Shown here one piece after another: positions 8,538 to 16,800 of a DNA stretch of 64,000 nt. Both the position numbers and the translations under genes were made by a program. Source of the stretch: Desertivirga xinjiangensis (GTDB lineage: Bacteria > Bacteroidota > Bacteroidia > Sphingobacteriales > Sphingobacteriaceae); assembly GCF_024436435.1 (NCBI RefSeq), contig NZ_JAFMZP010000002.1:310001-374000 (forward strand), written 5' to 3'. Under the pieces are notes generated by a model. The model was not told the DNA's origin, made no database searches, and saw only the letters and a program-made list of their open reading frames with translations. Position 1 is the stretch's first letter; every line of letters starts with the position of its first letter.

Positions 8538-8942
8538 ATGTACGAAAAAAAGACTATGCCATACCTCAACTGCGGTCTCGACCTGGTAGGGGAGGTACTC
8601 TATGGTAAGTGGAAGATCCGGATACTATGGTTCATTCATGAGGGCCACAAACGCCCGAGTGAATTGCAGCGCAAGGTTCCAGATGTAAGCAGGAGGGTTC
8701 TGAACGTCCAATTAAAAGAGTTGGAAGAGCATGAGCTGGTTAGCAAAACGATCTATCCGGTTATGCCTCCAAAAGTTGAATATGAGCTTACGGATTTTGG
8801 TAAAACACTAATACCTCTGATCCAAACCATTGGACTTTGGGGAGACGAGCATCAGGAGCGCCTGAAAAGAGTGATCTTAAAACAGTATCCAAATAATTAT
8901 TCAATTTTACCGATACATCGGGAAGCACGCAAGGCGCGATAA
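8538..8942 (+). CDS. HxlR-family winged-helix transcriptional regulator
   Basis: 134 aa. CGLDLVGEVLYGKWKIRILW, then RPSELQRKVPDVSRRVLNVQ and the KVEYELTDFGKTLIPLIQ wing are hallmarks of HxlR (MarR-like) regulators, which bind DNA as dimers and often sense electrophiles or thiol stress. The N-terminal Cys15 is at the position commonly used for redox sensing. It is divergent from the SDR/NTF2 operon and probably controls it. The start at 8538 gives MYEKK, usual for the family. Confidence 0.9.
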   Translation: MYEKKTMPYLNCGLDLVGEVLYGKWKIRILWFIHEGHKRPSELQRKVPDVSRRVLNVQLKELEEHELVSKTIYPVMPPKVEYELTDFGKTLIPLIQTIGLWGDEHQERLKRVILKQYPNNYSILPIHREARKAR

Positions 8943-8990
8943 CTCGTATATCAAAAGTACCTTGTCAAGCAACAGCGCTCCCGAAAGAAC

Positions 8991-9632
8991 TCATAAGTTT
9001 CTCTTATTGCTTTCAATCTCAATGAACTCTGGTAGATAATTTGGCGTACATCCCTTTGATACCATTTCGCCCTTATAAAGTCCCGTATTCTTCCCAATCC
9101 CAATACAGCGTGCCCTGTATTTTTTATCAAAAACTCCGATCCAGCCAGCAGTGAAATTCATTGCCCACTGTACTTCAGGTTTTTCGTTCACTATTTGTTT
9201 TTCAATGTCCGATAACAATTCTTCAGTGTTGGGGGGAGGTGTTTGTCCCAGCCAACGCAAGCGAGCCTGGTAGTACCAGAAAGTTCGTCTTTGAATTGCA
9301 GAAGGGCTGTCTTTCCACGATTCCATCAGAGCTATAGTTTTCTTGTCTTTAGATAGTTGATTGGCCATCAACCAATCGATCAGTTGATTTCGCTCGTTAA
9401 ATGGATGATCCTGTATGTCTTTGTCAAGCTTGTTAATCAAATCCTGTGAAAGAAGCTTGTTGTCCATAATCAAGATTGCCAATTGCCGGGGTAAAAAGCT
9501 CCCGGCTGACCAAAGTTCCATAGCCAGTTCGTGATCCTTTTTGATGTCCTTCGCAATTTTCCGCAAATCACCCAGCTTGGTCTTGCTATTGATCTGACTC
9601 AGGATGTTGTCTGCTTTCGAAGATAGTTTCAT
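8991..9632 (-). CDS. DNA alkylation repair protein (AlkD-like HEAT repeat)
   Basis: 213 aa, all-helical. KTKLGDLRKIAKDIKKDHEL, LWSAGSFLPRQLAILIMD and WQARLRW-type helices fit the HEAT-like AlkD/DNA_alkylation family, DNA glycosylases that remove bulky alkylated bases. The protein is close to the usual length of 210-240. It stands alone, convergent with hxlR. Catalytic residues were not mapped with confidence; some members of this Bacteroidota subfamily may have lost activity. Confidence 0.8.
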   Translation of the reverse strand: MKLSSKADNILSQINSKTKLGDLRKIAKDIKKDHELAMELWSAGSFLPRQLAILIMDNKLLSQDLINKLDKDIQDHPFNERNQLIDWLMANQLSKDKKTIALMESWKDSPSAIQRRTFWYYQARLRWLGQTPPPNTEELLSDIEKQIVNEKPEVQWAMNFTAGWIGVFDKKYRARCIGIGKNTGLYKGEMVSKGCTPNYLPEFIEIESNKRNL

Positions 9633-9726
9633 ATCAGTTTTTGGTTTGTTGAAACAAGTTATTCTTTTTTATATAACTGTCCGTTTACTTTGTTTAGACA
9701 GACGGCTTTGAATCGTTCAAATATAC

Positions 9727-9845
9727 GAAAGCCTTAGCCTGCCGAAATTACCTTGTCGTCTGATCCAGGTAAAACCATCACCTCCTTTCCTTACAATGGC
9801 AGTGTTAAACCCGGCAACACTATACAAATATAAAAACGAGGCAAT
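9727..9845 (+). pseudogene. fragment of the alpha-2-macroglobulin gene
   Basis: About 110 bases match positions 5423-5545 of the A2M gene at roughly 90 percent, in the same orientation. The shared core reads GAAATTACCTTGTC, then a TCTGATCCAGG stretch and CACCTCCTTTCC. Homology starts and ends abruptly and no open frame survives. A second A2M gene, or a duplicated block, probably once stood here; like the intact gene, the fragment is followed by a minus-strand Rpn gene. Confidence 0.85.
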
Positions 9846-9887
9846 TGAAGGTTGATAGCAAATAAATAAAAAGGGCAGCTTTAGTTT

Positions 9888-9917
9888 TTTCGACTCGCGA
9901 ATCGACGCTTATATTTG
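9888..9917 (+). promoter_or_regulatory. Bacteroidota-type promoter of the 69-aa gene
   Basis: TATATTTG at 9910-9917 is a canonical -7 box with a T-rich -33 region about 19 bases upstream. The ATG follows after 4 bases, the same near-leaderless geometry as hxlR at 8538. Confidence 0.5.
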
Positions 9918-9921
9918 TTAT

Positions 9922-10131
9922 ATGGACGTACTGATTGTTTATCCTGAAAATAAAGAGCAGCTTGACGCGCTAAAAGCCATCATGAGAGCCATGAAAATTG
10001 CTTTTAAACAAGAAAGTGATGTGTATCCACTGCAAGAGGTGGAAGGTGTGACTCAGTCTTTAAATCAAGCCAATAAAGGTCAGTTAACTCCTTATACCGG
10101 TATAAAAGATATGCTTTTTTTCATGAAATGA
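9922..10131 (+). CDS. small antitoxin-like protein (DUF2683-like)
   Basis: 69 aa, starting MDVLIVYPENKEQLDALKAI. This pattern is common in Bacteroidota as a short protein encoded just before a RelE/ParE-type toxin. Here no toxin follows: after the stop there are 38 bases and then the convergent end of Rpn copy 2. It is either an orphan antitoxin or the survivor of a pair lost when the Rpn block arrived. A decayed relative is at 33641-33712. Function is inferred from family habit only. Confidence 0.6.
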   Translation: MDVLIVYPENKEQLDALKAIMRAMKIAFKQESDVYPLQEVEGVTQSLNQANKGQLTPYTGIKDMLFFMK

Positions 10132-10169
10132 GTTTAGCAATTTAGTATACACCTTGGTACAGCAAACTA

Positions 10170-10397
10170 TTACAACCGCTCTATTTCTTCGATCGACAAT
10201 CCTGTAGCTTTAGCTATGTCAGCATTAGGAATATTTAGAGCTTTACAATTTCGGGCAATATTTTCAATTGCCAGTGCCGCTTTAGCTCTCTCGTCTTCAA
10301 TAGTCTGTTCTACAGCTTTCTCCACCGCTTTCTCTACCGCAAAATCAAGCTGATTCTGCCTGTCCCATTTGTCTTTTAAACTAGTTTCGTATGCCAT
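10170..10397 (-). CDS. possible intragenic short Rpn product (RpnS-like), copy 2
   Basis: In-frame ATG at 10397 preceded by AAAGGAGGAACGA. The product is the C-terminal 75 residues starting MAYETSLKDKWDRQNQL, the same length as in copy 1. Retention of SD, spacing, start and length despite divergence of the encoded tail supports real use, though the SD codes for KEER in the long frame. Confidence 0.45.
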   Translation of the reverse strand: MAYETSLKDKWDRQNQLDFAVEKAVEKAVEQTIEDERAKAALAIENIARNCKALNIPNADIAKATGLSIEEIERL

Positions 10398-11063
10398 TCG
10401 TTCCTCCTTTGTTAATGCTGCAACCTCTGCTATTTTAAATAATCTTTTAAATATAGGTTTCGTTATAAACGAGGGAATATCCACAAATTTACTCAAATGC
10501 TTAATTGTAAACAACCATTGCTCCAGACCGGTTTTAACATCTTCTTCTGCTTTCTCGAACGCTGCCAGCTGGATGTAAATAAAGCCGAGTTTGTTATAAA
10601 ATTCTTTTCCGGTTTCATTGTCCATCAGACTTACCCTTCGGATATACTGCCCTGGAAGATTATCTTCAAAAGAGAACCTGTCCATCACCGCTATCAGATA
10701 TACCGGAGGTAGCTCGTATTTCCACAAGTCGACGGCTCCTTTAGGGGCAATATCGCTGATAAAACGAGAGGAGTAATACAGGCATCTATCTTTGAAGAAT
10801 CTTTGGTCGGTAGATTGCAACTCTACCAGAAAGTAGTTCCCTTGATTATCTATGCAGGAGATATCCAAAATCACTTTAGCCGTATTCTTATCTTCCCCCT
10901 GATGCTCATTCTTAAGAAAAACCAGGTCTGTAATCACGTGCTTGCCAATAAATATATCATTTAAGAAATCTATAAGATGGAGTTTGTTGGACTCGCTCCC
11001 CAATAACTTTTTAAAGCCAAAGTCGGATGTTGCGTCAATATACTTGCCTGGGGGTGTTAGCAT
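10170..11063 (-). CDS. Rpn-family recombination-promoting nuclease (PD-(D/E)XK), copy 2
   Basis: 297 aa from the ATG at 11063. The open frame runs further upstream, but copy 1 has a stop there, so the shared start is preferred. It is nearly identical to copy 1 through about residue 230. The C-terminal linker then differs (VEKAVEQTIEDERAKAA, IARNCKALNIPNADI) before the common end ATGLSIEEIERL. The active-site stretch DISCIDNQGNY...LVELQ is intact. A nuclease constant and a tail variable is the pattern expected if the tail and the intragenic short product co-evolve. Confidence 0.88.
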   Translation of the reverse strand: MLTPPGKYIDATSDFGFKKLLGSESNKLHLIDFLNDIFIGKHVITDLVFLKNEHQGEDKNTAKVILDISCIDNQGNYFLVELQSTDQRFFKDRCLYYSSRFISDIAPKGAVDLWKYELPPVYLIAVMDRFSFEDNLPGQYIRRVSLMDNETGKEFYNKLGFIYIQLAAFEKAEEDVKTGLEQWLFTIKHLSKFVDIPSFITKPIFKRLFKIAEVAALTKEERMAYETSLKDKWDRQNQLDFAVEKAVEKAVEQTIEDERAKAALAIENIARNCKALNIPNADIAKATGLSIEEIERL

Positions 11064-11101
11064 AATCAAAGTTTGGGCTGCAAAATACAAGCTGGTGTTA
11101 T

Positions 11102-11122
11102 TGATCACCATGACGGTGATCA
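11102..11122. repeat. palindrome upstream of Rpn copy 2
   Basis: TGATCACC-ATGAC-GGTGATCA, a perfect 8-bp stem with a 5-nt loop. At the other two Rpn loci the same place carries a 6-bp version, so this copy has compensating changes that lengthen the stem. That suggests the fold or dyad matters, not the exact bases. Confidence 0.6.
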
Positions 11123-11342
11123 TAAGATTTATTGTTTCTTAACGGCATCAGGATCAGCATAAAACAGGCCGGGTCTTGAGAAATCAGTAACAAAAAGAAA
11201 TACAAATTATGCGAGGCCGTTGCTTTTTAACATATCTTCCATAGTTTTGGGTTAACCTTTTCACGATCATATCTTCCTCGGCTGACATCGCAGCCCTTGC
11301 TAGCATATTTCAAAGGTTAGAGTTTAGAACAAGTTAAAACCA

Positions 11343-11456
11343 ATGAATTGGGAAGTATTACCCGAAGAAAAAGTTATAAATAGAGAATCAGATGAGAGGT
11401 TTATTCTGAGCAAACTAAAGATTTGGCTCACTAACCAAAAAGCCAACTGGTCATGA
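11343..11456 (+). CDS. 37-aa ORF translationally coupled to the next gene
   Basis: Encodes MNWEVLPEEKV...NQKANWS, charged, no membrane segment. Its stop overlaps the start of the next gene (ATGA at 11453-11456), the classic coupling arrangement. No family recognised. The 279 bases upstream (11064-11342) hold the Rpn palindrome and nothing else I can name. Confidence 0.5.
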   Translation: MNWEVLPEEKVINRESDERFILSKLKIWLTNQKANWS

Positions 11457-12274
11457 ACGATATCTTAGCCCAGCTTATCTCCCTTTGTGCGCATGGTAAT
11501 GCTTTTCTCCAGGGAAGGCAAATCTATACACAATATTTTAAGGAGAACACCACTTATCGATTTTGCGGCAATGTTGAGTTTCGGGGGTACCGAGAGACTT
11601 TCTTTACAAGGAGAGAGGTTCAGATAGGTACCAGTCCTGAAGAATGGTTTGATTACCTGAAACAGTGCCGGTGTTCCGCTCTGACACTCGATTTTGAGTA
11701 TTCAGCCGATCAAAGTTTGGTGAAGGACTATAAGTCAGCAGGATTTGTTGGCGGAGGGGGACGATGGGCTATCAAAGCATTTTATCCCAAAGATCTGGAT
11801 TTTTGGTTTCCGTTATGGGATTCAACAGATGAGAATGCTAAAGATCAGAAGATATGGGGTGTGCGGTATTACTCTTTAGATATTATGAAAGTAGCGCTGG
11901 GATATTCCGAAAGTCTGCAACAGGTTAGGGAACAGCTATATCGTGTACTTGACCAAGTATCAGAATTTGCTCAGCAGCACAATCTGGAGCCTTGGGGGGC
12001 AATCTTCCAGGAAGCCCTGTTTACCTTGTCGTCAAAAACACCACAGGAAGATTATTACTATCATGACCTGTTGCCGCCAGATGTTTATTCTAAAGAGGCC
12101 GAACAGGTGCTTTTTTCAGCTGCAAAAGCCAATGTTTTCGGAGGTATGGGATCCTGGAATGATATGGGCTTCGGTGACGATAAAGTAAGTGCCCGATATG
12201 AAGAGTTGTCGTCATTGCTATATGATACGATCGTTAAGGCAATTCAGGTAAGCGTCAATTCAATAAGAGGTTAA
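11453..12274 (+). CDS. hypothetical protein
   Basis: 273 aa, soluble, rich in aromatic residues. A Gly-rich stretch (AGFVGGGGRWAIKAFYPKDL) lies around residue 100 and a second (NVFGGMGSWNDMGFGDD) near residue 240. No family is recognised. It overlaps the 37-aa ORF by four bases, so the two are probably one unit. Isolation among toxin-antitoxin and Rpn genes hints at a conflict role such as immunity, but nothing in the sequence shows it. Confidence 0.7.
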   Translation: MNDILAQLISLCAHGNAFLQGRQIYTQYFKENTTYRFCGNVEFRGYRETFFTRREVQIGTSPEEWFDYLKQCRCSALTLDFEYSADQSLVKDYKSAGFVGGGGRWAIKAFYPKDLDFWFPLWDSTDENAKDQKIWGVRYYSLDIMKVALGYSESLQQVREQLYRVLDQVSEFAQQHNLEPWGAIFQEALFTLSSKTPQEDYYYHDLLPPDVYSKEAEQVLFSAAKANVFGGMGSWNDMGFGDDKVSARYEELSSLLYDTIVKAIQVSVNSIRG

Positions 12275-12287
12275 TTCCGTAAAAAGG

Positions 12288-12383
12288 ATGGCGTTTTATT
12301 CGCAGGATAGCGGTCAAATCCATACAGCTGTTAAAGCCTCTGATATAGACCCTTCTGTCAGGATTGGTGCTATGAATTATTAA
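12288..12383 (+). CDS. 31-aa ORF of uncertain reality
   Basis: MAFYSQDSGQIHTAVKASDI...GAMNY, starting 13 bases after the previous stop with a purine-rich AAAAAGG just upstream. No homology recognised. It could be a leftover of a longer gene. It converges on higA. Confidence 0.25.
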   Translation: MAFYSQDSGQIHTAVKASDIDPSVRIGAMNY

Positions 12384-12385
12384 AC

Positions 12386-12787
12386 CTACGAAGTTAAGGG
12401 CTGGTTTCCCGTTTTCAGTTCGTATTCTTTCACAAGAGCTTCAACAGGAATGTTCAACAATTCACTAAACTTTCTGATCATCGTAATTGAAAGGGATTGC
12501 TTGTAGTTAAGTACTTTACTCACAGTTCCTTTATCACCATATTCCTTAGCCAGATCAGAAGATTTGTATCCAAAATCCTGCATCCGGATTTTGATTAACT
12601 CTATCGGGTCTACTTCTGGTAGATCCCATTGCTTATTTTCATATTCAGAAATGAGGTGAACCAGTAAAAGCTTTTCCTTATGTTCTGTTGAACCCTTGGG
12701 CGCATCTTTTATTTCCTCATACCTGGCAGTAACTTTTTCATAGTCCTGCTCGGATTCAATCAAAAACCACTGTTGTTTTGTAATCAT
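12386..12787 (-). CDS. higA: HigA-like antitoxin, XRE helix-turn-helix
   Basis: 133 aa. The C-terminal half is an HTH_3 domain (SSDLAKEYGDKGTVSKVLNY, then SITMIRKFSELLNIPVEALV). The N-terminal half (QDYEKVTARYEEIKDAPKGS) is the usual Bacteroidota HigA extension. It neutralises the toxin encoded 12 bases upstream and should repress the pair. In higBA systems the toxin comes first, as here. A nonsense-bearing 5' fragment of the same gene is at 7100-7138. Confidence 0.88.
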   Translation of the reverse strand: MITKQQWFLIESEQDYEKVTARYEEIKDAPKGSTEHKEKLLLVHLISEYENKQWDLPEVDPIELIKIRMQDFGYKSSDLAKEYGDKGTVSKVLNYKQSLSITMIRKFSELLNIPVEALVKEYELKTGNQPLTS

Positions 12788-12799
12788 GTTTTTAAATAC

Positions 12800-13093
12800 T
12801 TAGATAGTTGCTGCGTCAATCTTATCATAGTCCGTGTGAGTTCCAACAAACCTTACCTCAACTATTTCGTCCTCATAATCCACTTCAACAACCAGGCGAT
12901 ATTTATTTCCCACTATTTTAAATCGGGCTCTGTTGCCTTTGATTGTCTTGGCTGTCGGAAAGGATTCAAGTATGTCTGTACTTTTCTTCCATTTAGCTTT
13001 TTCAGTGACTGTTTTCCAAACTGTCAGGCTGGATGCCGAATCTGCATGTTTACGGGAGAAATCCAGAATTTTTTTTAGATAAAGAATATTCAT
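12800..13093 (-). CDS. higB: HigB-like mRNA interferase toxin
   Basis: 97 aa from ATG 13093 ([16 protein letters not shown]); the longer open frame upstream has no family match. [20 protein letters not shown] and [17 protein letters not shown] are hallmarks of the Bacteroidota HigB branch of the RelE superfamily, ribosome-dependent mRNA endonucleases. It is paired with the HigA antitoxin downstream. Family-typical length; no sign of damage. Confidence 0.9.
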   Translation of the reverse strand: MNILYLKKILDFSRKHADSASSLTVWKTVTEKAKWKKSTDILESFPTAKTIKGNRARFKIVGNKYRLVVEVDYEDEIVEVRFVGTHTDYDKIDAATI

Positions 13094-13368
13094 CTGCGGG
13101 AATTTGTTTTTTTGTTGGGTTTTCGAATGTTGCCATGCCAAATGAATTTTAAGTTTAAAATAGTAATTCCAATAACTCAAGTACTAATATTATCGAAATC
13201 GTAAAGTACTTACTAATACAAATATAATGGTTTGTTGGTATATTGCCAACTTTATGTTGCTTCCCTTTCATATTATCATCGTTTCCTCTATTCAATTTGC
13301 TTCATTCTGTTGTATGAAGCACAGGTTGGTGCGAAGCGGAATATACACGGTTTATAATATAGAGGGGA

Positions 13369-13382
13369 ATGACGGTGGTCAT
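13369..13382. repeat. Rpn-leader palindrome without an Rpn gene
   Basis: ATGAC-GGTG-GTCAT, followed by AAAAGTCATTGTTTC, which resembles the AAATTTATTGTTTC that follows the palindrome at the Rpn loci. No Rpn coding sequence adjoins it, so it is a relic. Confidence 0.55.
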
Positions 13383-13430
13383 AAAAGTCATTGTTTCTAG
13401 TTTAAAACTAGATTCCAACGGCTTGCTGTT

Positions 13431-13455
13431 AATCCTTCAGCTTAGGCGCCCAGTT
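13431..13455. pseudogene. 25-bp exact fragment of the sprF-like gene
   Basis: Positions 13431-13455 (starting AATCCTTCAGCTTAGG) are identical to an internal stretch of the SprF-like gene near 23607-23631. It is too short to show decay, but 25 exact bases are unlikely by chance in a window this size. Confidence 0.6.
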
Positions 13456-13481
13456 TTGACACTTATTTTTCTCCTACAAAC

Positions 13482-13590
13482 AAAAAGTAAATATTCACCT
13501 TTACTTCCGAACCTTGTAAACTCCTCTCTTATCCGATAAGTAATTCTTCGGCATGAGCTACATCAGGAGCTTCCGGAAAGGTCAATCGGA
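13482..13590 (-). pseudogene. 3'-end fragment of the RlaP-type nucleotidyltransferase gene
   Basis: About 105 bases match 26003-26108, the last codons and 3' flank of the nucleotidyltransferase at 26017-27096, at about 90 percent with small indels. Shared landmarks include AAATATTCACCTTTACTTCC and TAATTCTTCGGCATGAGCT. It runs directly into the WYL fragment. Confidence 0.85.
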
Positions 13591-13732
13591 CAGCAATTAC
13601 AGCATAAACGATATTCCTCTAACTGATCAGGATGTGATATATTTTCATACATTAAAATTCCTCTTATGGATTAATTTCCATAAGTTTACGGAAAAATTCA
13701 TCCCCTCAAAGATGAATTATGATGAGTTTTAA
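13553..13732 (+). pseudogene. 59-codon chimeric ORF carrying a WYL-regulator fragment
   Basis: Reads MSYIRSFRKGQSDSNYS..., where the SDSNYSI-xx-IPLTDQD part (13585-13637) matches the WYL regulator gene at 32259-32312 in both bases and frame. The first 11 codons come from the antisense of the nucleotidyltransferase fragment. After TDQD the reading continues open to a stop at 13730 without nucleotide similarity to the intact regulator. Probably an accidental chimera; expression is doubtful. Confidence 0.6.
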
Positions 13733-13839
13733 TGTTGTCATTAAACGATTAGCCTAAACCTTTTAGGGTCGGAATTGTGAGCTGATTAAATTAATTCGAA
13801 AAGAAAATTTAATCTTTTTTCCTTTCGGGTTGATCCGCT

Positions 13840-16800
13840 GTGACTTTTTTGTTTACAGTTTTATTGTTGTTATTGAAAAATTTCTACTTAAGGATTAGTG
13901 CTTCCCGGTTTTACATTTTACCTCAACTATTCACGCTGATCTTCCTGTTAATAAATCTGAAGGGTTATGTGGTATTTGCTTCTGAAGGTGCTGTTAGTGG
14001 AGACTTGAATAAAAGAAATGTTGCTGCAAAACGTGCAATAGCTGATACAATACAGTATGTCTGGCCATCTGTAATATGTCAGGGAAGTAGTGGACTGCAG
14101 TTAACAGCAAATAATGCCCCAGCCGGAGCTACGTTTCAATGGCAAAAGGATGGTAATGATATTCCGGGTGCCGTTGCTCAAACTTACCAAGCTACCGGAG
14201 CCGGTGCCTATTCGGTAGATGTGATAGCTAACGGTACTACGGTCAGGTATGATCCCGCTGCTGTTACCGAAAGCGTTAAGCCAACGGCTAATTATACATT
14301 TTCACCTGGAGGACTGTGTTCAGACGTTGTGGTTCAATTCACAAATGCCTCGACTGGCGCAACAAGATATGTCTGGGACTTTGATGATCCGTCTTCGGGT
14401 GCAGATAATATCTCTAACTCTAATAGCCCTTCTCATAAGTTTTCTTCAATAGGTTCAGGTACTAAAGTATATGCAGTTAAATTAACTGCTTTTAATAGCG
14501 CAGGCTGTAGTGATACAAAGGTCATTAACGTATCAATTAAGCAGAAGCCCGACGCATCATTAGATGATTTTGCTTCTATCCCCAAATTCGTTAACTGTCA
14601 GACCGCTGGAGCGGGATCTTCCTATACTTTAACAGTTGATAATACCTCAGCAACACTGCCTACAAATACCAACTATGAAATTGACTGGGGTGACGGTTCT
14701 CCTCATTACAATTCGGCTACTTTCACAAGCTTAAGTCATACCTATACAGCCACCGGGTATTTTGATCTGGTGTTGAAAGTGACCGGAGCCAATGGATGTG
14801 TTAGCCAAAGAACTTATAGGGTTTTCAATGGGAGCAATCCCTCGGTTTCAATGGGAAATCCTGGGAATACCCAGGGATGTGCTCCCATTCCATTTACTTT
14901 TCCAATAACAGGTACTGGAAATAATCCTCCCGGAACAGTTTATACCGTTTCATTCAATGATGGAAGTCCAGACGAGGTTTTCACAACCCCTCCAACGAGT
15001 ATTACACATACATTTACAAAGTCTTCCTGCGGTTATACGAGTTTAGGAGGGATCGCCAACTCGTTTCATGTTCGTATTGTAGCTTCAAACCCCTGCGGGT
15101 CATCTGCTGTAACAGTTGAACCAATAAATGTTTCGGCAAAGCCAACGGCCCAAATTAGCGCTCCTTTAACTACTACGTGTGTTAATAAAGAGATCCGATT
15201 TTCTAATACTTCTATTTCAGGTGCATATTTTTCTAATTCCACTTGTTCAAGCGTTTATAAAAACAGCTGGTCTATACTAGGTACCCCTAATTGGACGGTT
15301 ACTACCGGAACTTTAGGAAGCGCTAATCCTACTTACAATCCGGCCACGTGGGGCTCAAGTTCCATTGGTATTACATTTTCCCAACCGGGAACCTATACCT
15401 TAACTCTCTATACCGGAAACTCATGTGGTGACGATTCAAAAACGGTGGTTATCACTGTCAACCCCTTGCCCGTAATGACCAGCCCCAATACAAAGACAAT
15501 TTGCAGCGGCAGCTCCGTCAACCTCGCGCTTACATCGGACATTGCAGGTTCTACTTTCAAATGGTCAGCATCAAATAATCCAAATGTAAGCGGTGACAAT
15601 ACTGCAATTAATAACTCTTCCACCATAAACCAGACTCTTACCAATACCAGCGGTACCGCTCAACAGGTAACCTATACGGTTACCCCCATATCCCCAGTAG
15701 GATGTGAGGGTACTCCTCAGACCGTCACAGTGACTGTTAATCCAGCTCCGGCACTGCCCACAGTTACTGGTTCAGTTAACTACTGTGTAGGGGAGACAGC
15801 CAATCCTTTATCGGCAGCAGGTTTGGCTGGAAGCACACTCAACTGGTATACAACAGCAACAGGGGGAACACCGACTAATACAGCACCTACACCTTCTACC
15901 GCTGCTTCGGGCATTACTACTTATTACGTCAGTCAAACAACTTCAGGTTTATCTTGCGAAAGCGCACGGGCCTCAATCACAGTTACCGTAACAGCTCTTC
16001 CAATAGCTCCGCCGGTGAGCCAGCCTAACCTAACTTACTGCCAGGGTGAAACAGCTGCGGCTCTCAATGCAACTGTAGGGTCAGGCAATACCTTACGCTG
16101 GTATACGGTAGCTACAGGTGGTACCCCTTCAACAGGTGCCCTGGTTCCGTCAACCACTACCAGCGGAACATTCCATTTTTATGTAAGCAGAGTCAACTCT
16201 GCAGGTTGCGAAGGTCCGAGATCTACCATCACTGTTGTTGTCAATCCCACACCAGCAGCACCGGTGGTGGTTAGCGCACTAAAATATTGTCAAAATGAGC
16301 CGGCTTCTGCATTGACAGCAACAGCTGATGCCGGAAACACCCTACGTTGGTATAACACACTTACAAGTACAACACCGTTAACCAGCATTACACCCTCGAC
16401 TAGTACACTGGGAAGTAGAACATACTATGTTTCGCAGAGGACATCCAACAATTGTGAAAGCCCTCGCGCAGCTATAACAGTCACCATCAACCCCATTCCA
16501 GCCGCGCCCTCAGCGACATCGCTGGTCTCTTACTGCAAAGACGCAATAGCATCCGCACTATCAGCAAGCGCCTCCGCAGGCAACACCCTGTTCTGGTACG
16601 AAAGTCAGACAGGAGGAACGCCCTCAACTACCGCTCCGGTACCTTCCACGGCAGCAACCGGCAGCAAAACCTATTACGTAAGCCAGAAAACTGTCGAAGG
16701 CTGCGAAAGCTCCAGGACGGCGATAACCGTAACCGTGAACCCGGTGCCAGTCATCACCTCAGTTACCTCAGCCAATCCATCCACCTGTTCCGGAACCAAC

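Larger units (their letters stand above)
13094..13839. other. 746-bp gene-free stretch made of fragments of other loci
   Basis: From left to right: about 270 AT-rich bases with the higB promoter area; the Rpn-type palindrome (13369-13382); a perfect 15-base dyad CTAGTTT-A-AAACTAG at 13398-13412; a 25-bp exact piece of the sprF-like gene (13431-13455); an RNA-repair nucleotidyltransferase 3' end (13482-13590); a WYL-regulator piece (13585-13637); and the start region of the adhesin gene. It appears to be a repeatedly rearranged site. Confidence 0.65.
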
